From: Istiophorus platypterus
Lineage: Eukaryota; Chordata; Actinopteri; Istiophoriformes; Istiophoridae
Length of the DNA stretch: 64,000 nucleotides
Reading direction: 5' to 3'
Assembly: GCA_016859345.1 (NCBI GenBank)
Contig: CM029111.1
Span: 10,226,714-10,290,713 of the forward strand
Numbering within the stretch: position 1 is the first letter of the stretch; each line of letters begins with the position of its first letter. The notes under the pieces were generated by a model. The model was not told the DNA's origin. It was given only the letters and a program-made list of their open reading frames with translations, and did no database searches. Both the position numbers and the translations under genes were made by a program. Below are positions 12,101 through 23,900 of the stretch, one piece after another.

Positions 12101-13819
12101 TACTCTGTGACAATACTTCTCACTTCAGCAGGTTGCAGAATTGTTCCTTTTCTGCAGGGAACCAGAGCACATATCAGTAAAAGAATAAATATGCAAATGT
12201 GAGAAATTTATCAAGGTATCTTCGGCTCAAAAACTCAAAAATAAGACACAGAATTGGCAAAACGGATTATTTCTATTTATTTATTTTATGAATTTAATGG
12301 GGTTTTTTTAGTATATAGCATGGGATAATGCATCTAACACAATATTTATAGCCTAAGCTAGTTTGCATTGCTGTCACTAGATTTGCCTTTAAATACATAA
12401 AAATCCAGAAAATATTGAAGCCCAAAAACCTAAAAAAGGTCATTTAAGGATTCTCCAGATATGTTTTAAGACATAAAAATAGTCTGTTTGGAATAATAAT
12501 TTGTTTCTGAGAAGGATTTTTCACAAAACAAACAAAAAAACTTTGTTAAATATTCTTAGAATTCCATCCACCCCTTCTCCCTCGTTAAAAAGTCCTGAAA
12601 CTCTGAACATATGCAAAGATCTAGCATTTTAACAGTTTAACCTCTGGATGAAAGACATCTCTTACTTCATTGAAAAACCATTTCTCATACTGGTTCATGA
12701 TTGGCATGTTGCAATATCATACTCACGCTCATACAGATGAGTGCGAAAACAAACACTGCACTGTGAAGGTCAAACATCTGAGTCAAGTGGTGTTTGCATG
12801 CTGGCCTACTATCACACTGTCATGTCCTAAGTGGGACACTTGAATAAAACTGAGTCATTGTTAATGTTATTGGTAACATCTGTGCTTTTTCTACCGTGAC
12901 TTGTCAGAATGTCTCTACACTACTTTCTATTAACATTCCTTCCAGTGTTGAGTGTCATATTTTAAAGATGTGGAAAATAACAATCTTGTGACACTGCAAC
13001 TATCAGTAATGAACCAAAACAATTAAGCAGCGTCAGAAATTTCAATTTGCTGACTAGAAAGAAGGCTATAAAGTTACTATTATACAGTATATGGAGTAGT
13101 AAATGAGTGGATAAAGGGCTGATGTAGGCAAAGATAAAGTAAGCTACAGCTCAGCCCTCCTGGAGCTGGTAAGGATTTAGTGTCTCATGCAAATAAACTT
13201 GACACTTGTGCATGCTTGCTGACACAAAAGATTCATCTCTACCTGCTATTTCCCCTTCTGTCAGAGGGGTAGCAAAAGTACACACACGCACAAACAAAAC
13301 AACAGAACACACCCCACCTCTTGTTTGCATCCAGAAAGAGAGGCTCCAACCGAGCAGACACAGAGTACAGGGTTGTGATCTCAGGAGGACGGTACAAAGT
13401 TTCTCCTTCCTGCACTGGAGCCACTTCACCATCTGTCTCCACAGGAAGGTTGAAGGAACGCAGTCTATAAAGTTATACAAAATAAAAAGCGCAGGGCAGG
13501 TCAGCCTGAATGCGCGCAGGCTGTGAGTTTGTATCTCAACTAAGAAATACTTTAAGATGACACAGGACTTGACTAACTCTGGATTTTTCCAGTCCACCTC
13601 CACAATGCTCTCCACACCCTTGGCAAGTTCTTTCACTCGCACAAGGTTGTACTGCTGCTGCATGGCCTGAAGAAACTTGGACAGCTATTGGGGAACAACA
13701 GTGAAAAGATGTTTACTGCAGGAGTTACCTATTTATATGTGTAAATGTCACATTTTGGACATCTGATATACCTTTTTATAGCTGGATTTCTTGATATCAA
13801 GCTGCTTTCCACTTGGGCT

Positions 13820-13872
<53 letters not shown>

Positions 13873-16800
13873 TTTCAGTACTAAATTTAATTCCTCCCCA
13901 GCACTTCTTAAAATATGAACTGTACTTTACCAGCAGGAGAACATGTGGTTGCGGAGAAATGTACTGGTCAGTAGAGGGAGCTCTGACTTCTTCACCTTGC
14001 TCTTAAGAGCATGTAGAAAACACTGCACCAGCAGGGCATCCATTACCTCTGTGAAATCAGGGTATGGCACCTGGGTCACATCCTTTTCTTTCTTAATAAG
14101 CTCCAATTTTGCCACATAAGAAAACATTATTCTCCCCTTGAATTAACAAAGTACAACAATATGGTCACACTGGCCTACAACCATTTAGTAGTGAATATGT
14201 GAAAACTGGCTTTGAAGCTGAGATAACAGGACCTATAAAGCCATAGATGAATCTCATTAAAGCAGATTCAGCATAACTGTGGTGGTAAGTAGTTCAAAGC
14301 CAGATCTAAAACTTGAAATAATTCGCTTTGAAATTGCATGTTAACATGCATGATGGGAGATGTGAATAATCTAGTACCTTGTGGTGTTTTCTGCTCATAG
14401 TGGTTCTCGTCCTCTTCCTCATTGCCCTTTTCACCCTTCTCTTCTTCCTGCTCAGCCAAACTCAGCTCCTCAATACAAGAAGAGACTTGATCTGTGACCG
14501 TTTCACCAGGGCTCTGCTCCTCCTCCACACACTTCTCGACCTCCTCCTTCTCTTTCTCCTCCTCATTAGCCTCATATTCTTCTTCACTCATCCCCTGTCC
14601 TTCGCTCTCTGCATCTGGTAAAGAAGGAGGACCTGACTTATCTCCAAAAGCCCTAGGAAAAAAGAACGGATTTAAAAACCACCAACCGACTCTAATGCTG
14701 TAGGACTGCACAGTGAACCCTGGAAATTTAATCATGATTTTTACATTTGATAGAGTTTCTTTTTGGAGAAGGTTTGAACATAAGAAATGAAAAAAAAAAA
14801 AAGCGTGGATGATATCTTGTGAGCTGGTGAACTTGTGATGGAAAAAGTTAAAGGAGACCCACATGTCTTAAGCAGAAGTATTTATTGAAGCTCAGAGATG
14901 AGAAATACAAGATATTTCCATCCAATTTTGAGGGTCATCTTATGCTCAGGGCATATTCAAGCCCATTCAAATATAATACAAAACTTACTAAATATCAGAA
15001 TAAGGATATTCTTCATGGGACCACAGCATGTGTTAAGATTCCATAGGGTATGAAATCCTAAACACTAAACCATATTAACCCAGGTCACATATGATTCATG
15101 ACTTACTTCCCCTGGGAAGTTAATTTATCTCGGAGTGGAAGGGCCCCTGTGTTATGACTGTTCACTCCCATGACTGGAGTGACAGTCAATCGTATCTTTA
15201 CGACCTTGGCTGTTATGACGACCTCCAATGGGGACTCGGTCTGCCATACTCAATCATCTTCACAACAATGATTGATTGAAAATGAACTGCTGCATTTAGA
15301 GCCTACTTATAGGTGACTTGGGGAAACACTGCCTAACACTACCTACAGACCTGAAGAAGGAAAAACTCCTTCATGTTAAATACTTTAATTCTAATATCAA
15401 TGTTGAGCTATTCCTTTATTAATATTAAAAGGAATTGTTCAACATTTTGGTAAATACGCTTATGAGTGAGACTAACTGTGTGGGGGGGGCTGTCCAGGAA
15501 TAGTTCACCTGGAAGGTTAAACAAGCTATATTATTGTCTCATCTTGATTTACTATGGATAAAATGCCTAATGATAACACACAGCTGAGTGCTGACAAAAG
15601 GTACTTGCAATGGTAATGTGACTTAATTTTTACTATATCTAGTGTTGGTGCAAACTTGTTAATCATGGATTTGATTTCAATATGTAAACCGTGGAAGGCC
15701 AAAACTTATGGGGATCTCAAAAATCAATAAACAGCAAAAATACCACCCCTAAATCTTACCCTGGTAAATATACAGCTTCGTCCCGTAGCTGAGTAGCTTA
15801 GCTTAGAAGAAAGACTAGAAATACGGGGAGTCAGTTAGACTTGTTCTGTTCAATGACAGAAAATCAGCCTATTTCCAGTCTTAAAGCTAAGCTAGACAGC
15901 CGCTTGCAGTAGCTTAAGATATGAACAGTTATCTGTTAATGAACAGATATGAGAGTGGTATAGATCTTTTCATCAAACTTTTGTCAATAAAACAAAGAGG
16001 CATATTTCCCAAAATGTCAGACTATTTTGGAAATGGTCATTCAGGCAACGTAGGAGGATGGAAGCTACTCACCAAAGATTATCCATGTATGTGTGGAGAA
16101 CACACACTCCTCTTCCTTTCATGCCCGAACTGCGCATCTCTGCACTGGACACTGCAGCTGTGCCGACTGCAACAGGAGCTCTACAATCACCCAGAAACAC
16201 AGTTACACACTTCAATCTGTGAGGAAAGCCTAAGAAGTCTTTCCAAATATTTTATTATAATTTACCTATTATTCACTAATGTAACAGTACAGCAGTCGCC
16301 CTGTTTCACATCTGGGAGACCGCTTGTAGGCACCACTACGCCTGGCAGCATGAGATCTTTGGGGAAAGACGGTATTTGTTACTCAATATCAATCTAGATG
16401 TACAGTATTACACATCTGTCCACGTCTCAATCATTGAAGCAGCAGCATACCTGCCCCTCCAATCAACTTCTGAAGCACAGGAGGCCATGTCCTGAATGTT
16501 GGCAGGAGCGCAGGGTAACGCCAAAGCACATACACTGCAAAATATAACCATGCACAATCAGAAGAGGTCACTTAAGGGAGCTTACAGCATCACAGCAACT
16601 TAGTAACCTTAGAGTAACTTAATAGCTAGCTTATTACCTGTTGGATGTAGTCGTTTCTCCAGTTCAAAGAACAGTGGATTTTTGTGTAGAACATAAAGTG
16701 TCACAGCATCTCCTTTATGTGCATAAATCTTCACTACATTTAATTCCTCTTTGTTGGGAACCAGTTCTGACAGCTCATCGGCAGAGAGTGAAGGAAATGC

Positions 16801-17889
16801 TTTGGATATGTCAGCTTTGAGCTTTCTCCTGAGGACAGACAGTGAAAAAAAAAAAAACAAACCTCATTCAGCCAGGTAATTTAACAGTTGTACTGCTACT
16901 TATACAGTTAGGTACAGAAGCATTTGGAAGTGACATGTTTTTGTAATGTACACAACCATGATGAATTTGAAACAAACAAATCAAGGTGCGATTGAAGTGT
17001 AGACTTTCAGCTTTAATTCAAGGGGTTTAACAAAAATATAACATTAACGGTTTAGGAATTATAGCCAATTTCATACAGAGCCCCTCATTTCCTGAGGCTC
17101 AAAAGTAATTGTGATTGTGATGAGAACTTAGGAAATATGAGTTCCAAAGAGTTGCTGATGCAAATGAAGAAGGCCATGATTAGGCTGAAAAAAACAAATG
17201 TACTGGTGAGTTCAGCATCACAAGAGAGGCCTGGAAGACCATGGTTGACAACTCAAGTGGACACATATTTACAAAAACAATATTTTGACTATTCATCATT
17301 AAAAGGTACCATATTTTACACAAATTATATTTTCGTTTAAGGCAATATACTTTTAAATAAAACTTTGAATTTCAATTTTATAATGAAAACAGAATGAAAC
17401 AGAATTGTCCTCTGAAATTTTAGTGTTACCTGCGCCCTCTTTCTAATCAAAAAGGGGCTGACTGTTATAATAAACACATGTTGCTGCTCATATAGTTTTA
17501 TTCCAAAACGAATAATTGAACGATCAATTAGCTAAAGAAAATTATTTTTGCAACAATCTTGATGATGAAATAACAGTCAGTTGACATTTTCCAAACAGAA
17601 ATACCTAATATATGATCGTTTAAGATTCTCACATGTAAGGATTTGCTGCCTTTTTCTTTTGGGGTGTAACACTATATTGAATCGATCTCAATTATACTGC
17701 CCTTGCACTCGGAATCTCAGGTTACATGTTATATATCGGCAGCCTTTTCGACGGTTCAAGTAGTTTGCAGAAAACACGTAGGAATAAAAAGGAGTAACTG
17801 TGTGGGATTGAGCTGGCAGCAGCACTGATTCACCTGTCTGATCCCTTGATGACGGTGTTGGATTTGACACGGAAAGGTTTGGCAAACAT
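9191..17889 (-). CDS. eif2d: Eukaryotic translation initiation factor 2D (ligatin), 15 coding exons
   Basis: eIF2D delivers tRNA to the 40S P-site independently of GTP and helps recycle or reinitiate ribosomes. Coding exons, in transcript order: 17889-17834, 16828-16638, 16534-16451, 16356-16266, 16180-16073, 14652-14378, 14048-13931, 13817-13772, 13684-13578, 13464-13318, 12151-12062, 11406-11311, 10315-10195, 9539-9365, 9261-9191. All join in phase with GT/AG sites and give 591 residues (human 584). The N-terminus reads MFAKPFRVKSNTVIKGSDR. The PUA region spans about residues 83-176 (DLMLPG, SSAEMRSSGMKGRG). Exon 6 is an acidic linker (about 177-268). The winged-helix/SWIB part follows (LPLLTSTFL, KELAKGVESIV, LCDCLLEK). 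A C-terminal SUI1 domain (KNLEVYGLD, VLVQIQGNQIQQ) ends in a lysine tail. It is head to head with mapkapk2. A complete, intact gene. Confidence 0.95.
9728..10095 (+). repeat. Dispersed perciform repeat in eif2d intron
   Basis: The phrases tgggatggattgccagg, tgactttggtgaccccctgac and cagcctcacagag...ctagcatgg are hallmarks of a widespread non-coding repeat of spiny-rayed fishes. It lies inside the intron between eif2d coding exons 13 and 14 and abuts exon 13. It shows no coding capacity. Confidence 0.6.
13821..13872. repeat. Poly-A/T plus (AT)n tract next to eif2d exon 8
   Basis: Nineteen A residues (13821-13839) are followed by an AT-dinucleotide run to about 13872. On the eif2d strand this is an (AT)n-T19 tract ending three bases before the acceptor CAG of coding exon 8, so it serves as that intron's polypyrimidine tract. 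Confidence 0.9.
14880..15420. other. eif2d intron 5 sequence, nothing recognised
   Basis: This is the non-repeat part of the large intron between coding exons 5 and 6 of eif2d. No exon, RNA gene or clear repeat was recognised. Confidence 0.5.
15421..15960 (+). repeat. Dispersed 'TTAGC' family repeat, copy in eif2d intron
   Basis: It begins with aaaaggaattgttcaacattttgg and contains taaatacgctta and gtagcttagcttag...gactagaaa. These features recur at 25190, 62230 and 63385 in this window and are typical of a common acanthomorph repeat. It is degenerate and non-coding; its limits are approximate. Confidence 0.6.
16905..17280 (+). mobile_element. Tc1-like transposon fragment in eif2d intron 1
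   Basis: The terminal-repeat-like string cagttaggtacagaag and the segment caagtgtagac/ctttaattcaagg resemble a fish Tc1-like element. A short open stretch (from 17137) contains QMKKAMIRLKK and RPGRPW, which look like the helix-turn-helix start of its transposase. The element is short and internally deleted. Confidence 0.6.
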
Positions 17890-19280
17890 CTTCTCGGAAA
17901 ACGAACAACTACTGCGACGAACTCAACATGTCCGACTCGTGAGATAATCTAACAGTCGTCGCTACGCTAGCAAAAATAACCTAAAACTACGCCTCTGCGC
18001 CGTGGCCACTGACGAGCATATTTCTTATTTTGGCTTTACGATAATCAGCTGTTCCTCGTTGGGTGCGATGGTCCGACGTTTATTTATTTCCCATGCGAAA
18101 CTGTGCGGCAGCAACATTAGTTCCGCCAGGAAGAGCGAAACACGCGGAGGAAGTTCATCTATTACTTTAGACTTTTGTTTCAAAATTAGTAATGAATCGA
18201 ATTGAACTACTGGTTGGATAAAGTGATCACTGCGAAGGTGTCACCTCTGGCTCTGGGTAATTGTGACACGCATTTATCAGTCCTGCCTTATTATTATTAT
18301 TATTATTTATAAAACAATCAATCGGTTAATCGAGAAAATATTCAGCAGCAGTAATGTATTCATACCTTCATACATACCGGAGTTGATATGAATGGTGTTG
18401 TGTTCACCTACTATCTTAAGTCAACAAGAAAGGTGTTGAATCCCTTTTATTTTTGTGGCCCTGCGTTCATTCGCTCTCATAGATAATAAAGAGCATGTTT
18501 AATGTTGACGTGTCCCCCATCGTCCGTAAAAAAAAAAAAAAAAGGGCGAACGAACCACATGAAAGTGATTAAAATCAACAGATGGTTTCACGATCCCCGC
18601 CTCTACTCGGCAAGAAAGCGGGCATCTTGTTTTTCTATAGTTTTCAATAGTTTCTATTGTTGTAAATAAAGGCCTGACTTTTTTTTTTTTGGGGGGGGGG
18701 GTGTTGGCAGGGGAGCGCCCCGGCGCCCCTCCGGGCCCCGGGCACGCCCCTGCCCGGCCGTCGGACGGAGATGCTGCTTTAACGTCCACCATTTCGGTCC
18801 GGAAGTTTGGCTTGTTGTTTTGTTTTTGTTTTTGTTTCATATATTTATTTATTTATTATCATTATTATTATTATTATTTTCAATCCATTAAAAGGATGAC
18901 CATAAATAATTTAACTTCATTTATTCATTAAGCGATATCAAGCGGTGTAAAGTTCCGGGGCCGAGCCGCTAAACTTGCCCGACCGTGCGGTTACCACAGT
19001 CGGGAGCGGAGTTTTCCGGAGGGTCGCCCGGGCCGGTACAGCTTGCCTGTCGGGGGGTGTGTGTGTGTGGGGGGGGGGGGGGACTCGGGTCGGAGCCGGG
19101 CCGCCATCCCGTTAGCGCCCCGGCTAATGTCACGCAAGGACGGCGAGAGCCAACTGTCCGGCGTCACGCCAAAGCCGAGACAGTGACTTTCGGCAAAAAA
19201 AAAAAAAAAAAGGGGGGGACGAGGATCGCACCTGTCGGGACAACCAGGTTGTCTCGACCCACGTGTGGCCGCAAGTTAAC
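17890..19280. promoter_or_regulatory. Shared, GC-rich 5' interval between eif2d and mapkapk2 (candidate bidirectional promoter)
   Basis: The start codons of eif2d (17889, minus) and mapkapk2 (19281, plus) face away from each other, 1.4 kb apart. From about 18690 to 19260 the sequence is strongly GC- and CpG-rich, with G runs at 18690-18700 and 19049-19082, which fits a CpG-island promoter and 5' UTR. A (TTA/ATT)n stretch lies at 18286-18310 and another at 18840-18880. No TATA box was seen. Transcription starts cannot be placed from sequence alone. Confidence 0.6.
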
Positions 19281-19316
19281 ATGTCGAATCAGCACCAGCC
19301 GGTTTTCCCGATCCAA

Positions 19317-19354
<38 letters not shown>

Positions 19355-19783
19355 GCGGCAGCTCGGTCTCAACTCCGCTCCTTCCCCGCAGTTTTTCGCG
19401 AAACCTCTCACCCGTCCTCTCGAAATGAGAAGGAACGTAATCACAGACGATTACAGCGTAACGAGTCAGGTGCTCGGGATGGGGATAAATGGCAGAGTGT
19501 TGGAAATATTCCACAAAGAGAGTGGAGAAAAGTATGCACTAAAGGTAAAACACACCGTTGTCCTAACCCCTCACCGATGTGTGTGTGTGATAACGTAGCG
19601 ACCATCACGACCACAAATTACCACAGGTCTACAGAGAATGAATCCTAAGAGGTTTATAATAATCTTCCTCAGAGGGTAGAGGTTTTTATTTATTTATTTA
19701 TTTATTTTACAAGTAGTAGCTGAAAACTGAAGAGGTTTTATTGAGGTTACTGTCGTTTTCTGGCTACTTTTAGTTTCAAGGTC

Positions 19784-19829
<46 letters not shown>

Positions 19830-20851
19830 GATCCAGTCCAGTAGTTTGGAATAGATTACATAGAACTTAGCCATGTAGGGCGGGAACTAACCATTATTTT
19901 CATTATCGATTATTTGGCTGATAATTTTTTGGATTTACTTGTTTTCTCTATGAAATGTCAAAAAAATATTGAAAAGGCCTGTCAAATTTTCCAACAGCCC
20001 AAGGTGTCGTCTTCAGATGTCCTGTTTTGTCCATTTGCTTAAAAATGGACTTAAACAGTTATTTCATTTTCTTTTAATGATTTCGTGTAGATGGACTAAT
20101 CAATTAATCCATTAATCATGGCAGCGCTATCTGCATGCATCAATTCGACGCACATGACCGAACATTTCCTTCAGTTATTAAGCTCCTCTTGATTAAGGTA
20201 CCTGCAACATAGATGTCCGTATTTATGGAAGGATTTTCTTTAAAGCCTTTGCAACCCGGTGTTTTGATTTGTGTGCAGTAAACAGCACTGAAGTCTGGCT
20301 GTCACCGACCAACAACCTTTGTGCATAGAGCTTTGAATCCGCTATTCGTCCCATTCTCAGAACCAGACTAAGAAATTGCACAAGAGACTGAACTCAGAAC
20401 ATATCAAGCTGATATGAAAGTTAACAGATGCATGTTTCCTATCTTTGATTTTTTTTTTCTTTTTCTTAAATCTGCTGCTCATACACCATTTTGTCTTTCC
20501 TCCCCTCAGGATAGAAGGCATCCTCCTTTGTAGTCTGAACTCAGCCAGTAGTGAGTGATAAAGATTACCCCTGCAGCATTCTTCTGGGCTCAATTAGTCA
20601 CTCCCAAGGCTTGTGTAATGTGCGGCTAACTGCAGAGTAACTTTTTTCTTGGTGCATCTGGAGTGACAGGCAGGTATTTCAGAGTTCTGCCTGAGTTCAA
20701 GAGGTGGAGCCAGTGATGGCATCAGCTTTGTAGATTTATTTTCTCACAGAAAACTGTTATTTTCTGGTATTTAGGTGTTCTTACCCAAAAGACAGCTTTC
20801 TCAGGGTCTAATTTCTGCTTTTGAGTTTGTAAATCATACATTACACACTAG

Positions 20852-20930
<79 letters not shown>

Positions 20931-23900
20931 GCCATGTTCAGGTGTCTTTTTTAAAGGGGAGTGTTGACATTTCCTATCCAAATGCTGCCAGCCAGGAAAG
21001 AGAGAGGGGAACATGCCAGTGTCTAAAAGTAGCTTCATGCGAGAGGCCGGAGATGACTGAGAGATGATGACTTGTGGTGGGTTACAGCAGGACAAGGTGT
21101 CATGCAGATAAGAAACTCTCAGATTTTATTTGGCTGTGAAGGTGCTTTAAGATGGGTAAACAAATTGGGGAAAGGACCGATCTTTTAACCCAGACCCTTG
21201 TTGTTTTTTTTTTTTTTTTAAACAAACATGGTGATTAATGAGTTTTCTCTCTTTCAGGCTATTTTTGAGAGCCACATATTTGTGTAGACTTCAGATGCTA
21301 ATCTTTTTATGAAACAAATGTTTTCTCCACCGACTTTTCTGTTTTTGTTTGCCTTTTAGTTTGTAGCTGCATTTGCCAGGTACAGTATATCCAACCAGTG
21401 TATCCAGCAGCAGTATAAAGATATATAGTCTTTAATTGAAAAGAAAAACACTTCATTAGTGTGTGGTCGAGTGCAGCTTTTTAGAAACTTCTTTGCTGAA
21501 TTTATTGGCTGATTTTGGCCTAAAGTGGACAGACATGAATGCGGTGAACTATTCCATGTCTACAGCATAAGTATGTAGCTAAACATCCAGTTTTAGCGTG
21601 TGATTCTTTGATTCAAGTTTTTGCCTTCATATTCTTGATTCTTCAAGTAAAGATTCGTCAGTAAACCATACACCATCCTCCTTTTTCACAATTAATTGCC
21701 CAGAGCCTGTGCACTCTCCAACTCAAAGCAGGTAAGTTTAATAGAAAACAGGCAGATTTAAAGATTAAACTACCTACCGAGCGGGTAATAAATAGCACAG
21801 AGCTGATTTTTAACCAGGGCTGCCACTAATGATTATTGATTAATTTGCAGATTCCATTGATTAATGGCTTTGTCCATAAAAAGTCAGAAAATAGTGAAAA
21901 ATGATAGTTTCCTATAGCCCAGAGGGATGTCTTCAGATGTCTTATTTGGCCTCACCGACAGTCTAATAGTTTCATTCAGTTTACTATCATATATCAGGAA
22001 GAAAAGGATTAAATCTTCACATCTGACAAAATAGAGGCAGCAAACGTTTGGGAAAAAATCCCAACAAATAAAAATTAAAAAATGAATAAGATAAACAAAT
22101 CTGACCAGTCAACAAAATTTCAATTAAGATCAAAAGCTCAATTTGCAGGTTGGGCAAATCACTCCTGTAGTAAAATGACCCTTTACTGTGTAATGGCTGA
22201 GACCAGTGAATGCTTTTGAAACAAAAATGTGAGCAATGGGATTATCAGTATAGCCCTGTTTCTGACTCACTCTCAAATTCTTTTTTCTATTTACCGAAAA
22301 TGGCATTTAATTTAGCTAAATTCAAAGAAAAACCAGCTAGAGCAGCTTTACATGAATACAATCAGAACTGAAATCTTGTCACACTTTCTGATGTATTCAT
22401 TTCTGTACTGTTACTGTTTTCTGGCTGGACTGCAACAGCTGGGCCAGCCCAGCCCTATATATATGATTAAGTGATTAAGTTACACCATTGGTCAGACAGC
22501 CAAGCTATGGAGTTTCCCCTTTGGCCTTTGCTCTTTTAAAATTGTGCAAACAGTCTACTTTGCGTCATTGAGGGGGGGGTTACAGGCAGTTTTACCACCT
22601 TAGCGATTAACTGAATTTTCACAACCTTTAATGAGTCTCTTCATCAAACAACCAGCGACTTTTTGAACGAACCTAAGCTACTTTCCATAGAAGACAGTCG
22701 CCTGCGTTGCCCCACGAGCGCAAGGTCGGCCTTTCCTCTGTGGGCTCATCTCTCTATGCTTCTCATGCAGTTGACCACGCATCAGCTGAAACAGACCTGA
22801 ATGAGCCTCTGACTTTCTCTCTGAGTGATCATTTATGAGTAAATACGGCTGAAATAACAGCACAGCTGTTGTCTTTAATGTTTATGGTGATATTGTCAGA
22901 AGAAGTCGGAATTATAAAATCGGGAGTTAAGTAGAGCAGAGCAGCTGCTTGGAAAAGGCTTGGACGTGACTGCTGGTTAACATGTCGACTTAATGAGCTG
23001 TGTTTCAGTCACTATTTCCTACTGGTCCTGTTGCCTGACAACAGAAAGGAAAACATTTAAATGTGAACAGCTTTATTGGGAATTCATCTGTTTTAAATTA
23101 GTGTGTTTGTGAGCACAGAGGTTAGGAGAGAGGCAAACAGATAAAGGTCGGTCAAGCTGTTTTAATGTAGTCTGGTTTGTCAATGTGTTTCAGATGCTGC
23201 AGGATTGTCCAGAGGCCAGACGGGAAGTGGAGCTCCACTGGAGGGTGTCACCTTGCACCCACATTGTGCCCATCATAGATGTTTATGAGAATCTCTACCA
23301 GGGCAAGAAGTGCCTCCTCATTGTGATGGAGTGGTGTGTTAGCTGATAATATTTGTGTGGTCTTAAAAATGAAAGCAAATGTTGACAAAAGTAGATTTCC
23401 TTCCATGGACATTACTCCTGTTTTAATGGCTCCTGGGAGTTGTGGCTTGTACATATTAGTGGCTCTTCGTGATGATGGAGCCAGCTTCTTTTTTTAATGC
23501 ACACCAACTGAGGTGAGTAGTTTCAAGACCACTTCAGGAAAGAAAGTAATAAAAAGCAGGCAAAGGCTGCTTTTGATAGAATACAACACAGCAGGCGTCT
23601 ACATGATGTCTTCAGCCACCACTTGTGAAAGAACAGAAGAATGTAGTCTCAGTTGGGTATGATATGAGCAATGCGGTGTCATGATTGAATAACCCCGACT
23701 GTAAACATTAAAAGTGAGTAGAACGAGACGATGACTGAGTTTTCAGTCATGTGGTTGCAAGTTTGAGATGTTCCCAGCTACAGTGGATTTAGATGAATAG
23801 TTTTCTGATTAAAGATCCAATTGGCAGATTATTGTATTAAGGAAATAATTTTTATTTTTTGACACAGAAAGTGGGAAAAAAGCTTCAATTTGCAGGATTG

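Noticed and set aside
17881..17885. Alternative eif2d starts in other frames near the true start
   Set aside because: Only the ATG at 17889 gives the family N-terminus MFAKPFRVK and joins in phase to exon 2.
18985..19428. Open frame of 147 codons overlapping mapkapk2 exon 1 in another frame
   Set aside because: It begins at a non-ATG codon, is driven by GC-rich low-complexity sequence and serine codons from the CAG repeat, and has no family resemblance.
20841..21095. Minus-strand open frame with repeated GQRPEAR units
   Set aside because: It is an artefact of translating the TCTGGCC minisatellite. No splice or start context supports it.
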